Below, one piece after another: positions 61,273-64,000 of a stretch of 64,000 nt of DNA. Origin of the DNA: Agarophyton chilense (Eukaryota; Rhodophyta; Florideophyceae; Gracilariales; Gracilariaceae). Both the position numbers and the translations under genes were made by a program. The notes under the pieces were generated by a model that saw nothing but the letters and a program-made list of their open reading frames with translations, was not told the DNA's origin and did not search any database. The number at the start of each line of letters is the position of its first letter. Position 1 is the stretch's first letter. The stretch is taken from contig JARGXX010000086.1 of assembly GCA_030374765.1 (NCBI GenBank), forward strand, positions 1,054,001 to 1,118,000, read 5' to 3'.

Positions 61273-64000
61273 CTACGTAGTGGGGTGAGGATTGCAAAAC
61301 TCTATAGCCTCAGGAAGCACTGTATTGATTAGTGGAACTGGCATCGGATGTATCGTCTGTGGATTGTCAGGCGTAAGGCTGGAGTCGTGCAGTAACAACA
61401 CATGCTCGTTCCTTCGCACTCGTGACAGCGCCATATACAGCTGACCTGCACAGAATAAATTTGATCGCACATCAACAACTAAACCGTTCAGAGTTTTGCC
61501 CTGTCCTTTGTGAACTGTTGCTGCAAATGCAAGTCAAATGGGGAACTGTCTTCGAATCATAGGAATGTCTGCAAAGGAAAACTGAAAATCAATGCGATGC
61601 AGCACTTGCGACTCAATTACTTGACCGTTTTCGTTGAACCTTGAACCTTGCCACATGCATCGTAAACTGATCCACACGAACTACGACAAACATTTTTCCA
61701 TTTACCAACACTGGATGCAGAACGTTTCGAATAACCATCCCAGGAACACCAATTTTGAGGCACAGGTTGTGTGGAGGGATACCAGTAGGAGCATATTCAT
61801 AGGCAAACTCAGGCACAATAGTGTCCGAAATATCCGACTCGGCAGTCTGCGCTCGAAGTGGCTGTACTGTAGTTGCGGATTGCAAAGTGATTTGCTCACC
61901 CGGAAAAAGATTCAGGGCAGCAGTATTGTGTTCATCCACCAAATGATTTGTGGATGCAATTATCATTTTGCTGAGATCTACATCTTCTTTGCGCCGCGTC
62001 GTGACCCACTTCCACACAAAAGTATATGCGGTTTGCATCACTCCAGTAGACTGCAGTGGAGGTGGTATAGTACTCGAGATGGTGTTGCGCGCAACGGCAC
62101 GCAAAAAAGCCGCAAACCCCGGATCATCTTCTTGGCGAACTTGTTCTGTGAGATAAAGAACTTGCACAGAGGAATCTGTCCAGAGATTGCTTTTCCATGG
62201 CAGCTCGTTCAAAATGTTTGTATACACTCTTCGAACGTTCCCACCCGCCTCAGGCTCCATGTACGACTGAGGCACAACAGGAAGCAACTGTGAGTAGTCG
62301 CCGGCGAACACTATAGACAGTCCACCGAAACATGGCGGTTGCGTTTGTGTTTGAGAACTTCGCAAGTCTTTGAGTAGCACGTCCATGAGCTCAAACAACC
62401 TTCTGGAGAGCATCGAAACCTCGTCAAGTACGAGTAGCTGTAGATTGCGCAAAAGTTCCCCTCGTTGAGACCGAGGACCGTACTTGGACAACAGTGAAAG
62501 TTGTGTAGTAGTACTGTCTTTATCTCCCACACCCAAACCAAGCAGACTGTGCAATGTGCGACCTCCCTCGTAAAGGGATGCAGCGATTCCTGTTGTAGCT
62601 GTCAATTCAACTAGCATTCCTTTTGATTCACATATATCCCGCAACAAATTCAACATATACGTATTTCCAGTGCCTGCAGATCCTTGTATAAAGAAAATGT
62701 TTCCAGGAGTGGTCAGACGATCTTGATCGGATTGCTGTCGGAGTTCTAAAGCATTCACAATCGTATCCAGGACATGTTTTTGTGTTGGTTTCAATGTATT
62801 ATACCTGGATTGCAGTGTGCTTGCATTTCGCACCACTCTTAATTGGCGAGTGACTACTGCACGATCAGTCTCAGTTTGTTCCTCGTTTTGCTGGATACAT
62901 TGAACAAAGAAGCTATGCTCACGGAGAAAACGACCTCCATGGTGGTCAGATATGCTAATAATTCGTCGATACATTTCCAGCTTTCGCTGTTGTTCATCCC
63001 CGGCGTGAATATCGCTGCACAGCGCCTCCCAGTGATCAACAACCATTTTCTCTGCATCTGCGCCTTGCTGATACAGCGTAACTACCAACCGCCGCAGTTC
63101 AGATGAAGTGCTGTATATTTGAATTGCCTCTTCAAACGCAATGGCAAACTCGGTACTGTCACTGAGCAACCCGCTTGCGATCGCTGCTTCCCGAAATGTG
63201 GAAAGCTGCTGTCCGTCAATGGTCCTCGCATTTTCGTAAGAACTTGAGGCGCGATTCATAAGTAATAAACGCAGTGAAAAAAGCTCTATTTCGGCAGGAA
63301 CGACGGCTCGAATTCTGGCGACGCACTGATTCTCTTCTGACCTCTCCACGACATACATCGACGGATCACAATCGTCTCTCGGCACTTGAGTACTGTCTCC
63401 ATCAAACTGATTGAGTACACTAGTTGGGAGGGTTCGATACAGGCGCACCTTTTCATAGTAGGAGTGGTAATCAAGACTGGCATATGTCTCAGGTCTCTGA
63501 AAGTACCGTTCCAGTGTTGATGGCTGTGAAGCCGTGTGAATGTCATTAGGGCTGCGAAGAACAAAAGTTCTCTCTCCCTCCAAATGTAATGCAAGTCGCT
63601 CAACAGTGGGCAGAATGGAGACGTGACGAAACTCAAAGATTCGCCAAGCAGCATTCACGGCACCCACCACACGTGCCCGCATGTAGGCACGGATTTCATT
63701 CTGCACCACAGCTGGTTGTTGGGTATCTGTACCCGATTCATTCTGGTTGCTAACATTCAGAGCAACTTCTTCTGCTTTGGGCTGCTTAAAAGCATACTTC
63801 ATGAGGTACGCTACCGCTCCTCCACCCTGCGTGCGCTCTACATTGATGTGTGAGCGGTACTTCTAAGTGAGTGTAGGATTGTATGGCACGATTTTGAGAT
63901 CTTCTTCATTTCTTCTTCGGTAAACAACACGGTTTGTTCCTTCTTCGATGTATGTTTCTTGGACAATCATTGTGCTATCGTACCCAAATCGGCAACGACC
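61273..64000 (-). pseudogene. Second Helitron: Rep/Pif1-type helicase, 3' part
   Basis: The main frame 63802-61613 (729 codons) continues upstream past an in-frame TAG (about 63867) to the window edge with the Helitron_like_N box SHINVE (about 63850). Helicase motifs: Walker A GSAGTGNT (residues about 371-378, normally GKT; Lys is Asn), Walker B VLDEVSML (about 457), AGDYSQLLPV (about 502). A 7-bp duplication at about 61635-61648 shifts phase; the continuation has ATVHKGQGKTLNG after a TGA (61534-61536) and ends GQLYMALSRVRRNEH ... at 61273. In a whole element this Rep/helicase would unwind and transfer one strand by rolling circle. The Rep nuclease part lies beyond the window. Confidence 0.88.

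Noticed and set aside
1-64000. CRISPR array, bacterial operon or prophage content
   Set aside because: No spaced short repeats, no ribosome-binding-site-led gene strings; all mobile elements are eukaryotic types.
1-64000. tRNA or rRNA genes
   Set aside because: No convincing GGTTCGAATCC box with a matching A-box, and no rRNA-like conserved blocks on either strand.

Overview
This is eukaryotic nuclear DNA dominated by transposable elements. Adding up the intervals I can delimit, about 46 of 64 kb is mobile-element sequence. Only three protein genes look like ordinary host genes, and they sit together at 18.1-23.0 kb: a glutathione S-transferase-like protein, a two-domain histidine phosphatase resembling 2-carboxyarabinitol-1-phosphatase, and a membrane-anchored RING-H2 protein. 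All three have uninterrupted coding regions, and two converge with 7 bp between their stop codons. Few introns, crowded host genes between retrotransposon clusters and a phosphatase of the kind found in photosynthetic cells suggest a red alga (florideophyte type). That is inference; nothing here names the species.

Layout. 170-17376 is a minus-strand Ty1/copia element (Copia-1; 362/361 bp LTRs, 5-bp target duplication GAAAA). A plus-strand Ty3/gypsy chromovirus (Gypsy-1, 3168-15031; 913/914 bp LTRs, target duplication ATACG) has inserted into its integrase. Gypsy-1 is young: its LTRs differ at about 7 sites, against about 20 in 361 bp for Copia-1. Between its chromodomain and 3' LTR it carries a long antisense open frame of unknown function. 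Host genes fill 18.1-23.0 kb. From 24.6 to 31 kb there are MULE remnants: a Ulp1-type protease, zinc-finger segments, and a transposase with a SWIM finger. A broken PIF/Harbinger transposase (31.1-32.2 kb) and a truncated Tc1 copy (32.4-33.4 kb) follow.

33.5-44.05 kb is a three-level nest: a decayed Helitron (minus) is split by Copia-2 (35627-43490, LTRs of only 101-106 bp), which is itself split by a piggyBac relic. 45.1-49.7 kb holds a decayed second gypsy element with a chromodomain. 50366-51664 is a full-length Tc1 element with TA duplication and doubled terminal repeats. 53005-58148 is a complete but mutated Copia-3 (316 bp LTRs, target duplication ACCGT). 61273-64000 is the 3' part of a second Helitron that runs off the window.

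No element appears able to move by itself: each has stops, frameshifts or lost catalytic residues. Gypsy-1 comes closest, with complete domains and few lesions. The most unusual points are the antisense frame of Gypsy-1, the use by Copia-2 and Copia-3 of a primer site complementary to the anticodon arm of initiator tRNA-Met (as in Drosophila copia), and the recoverable nesting order.
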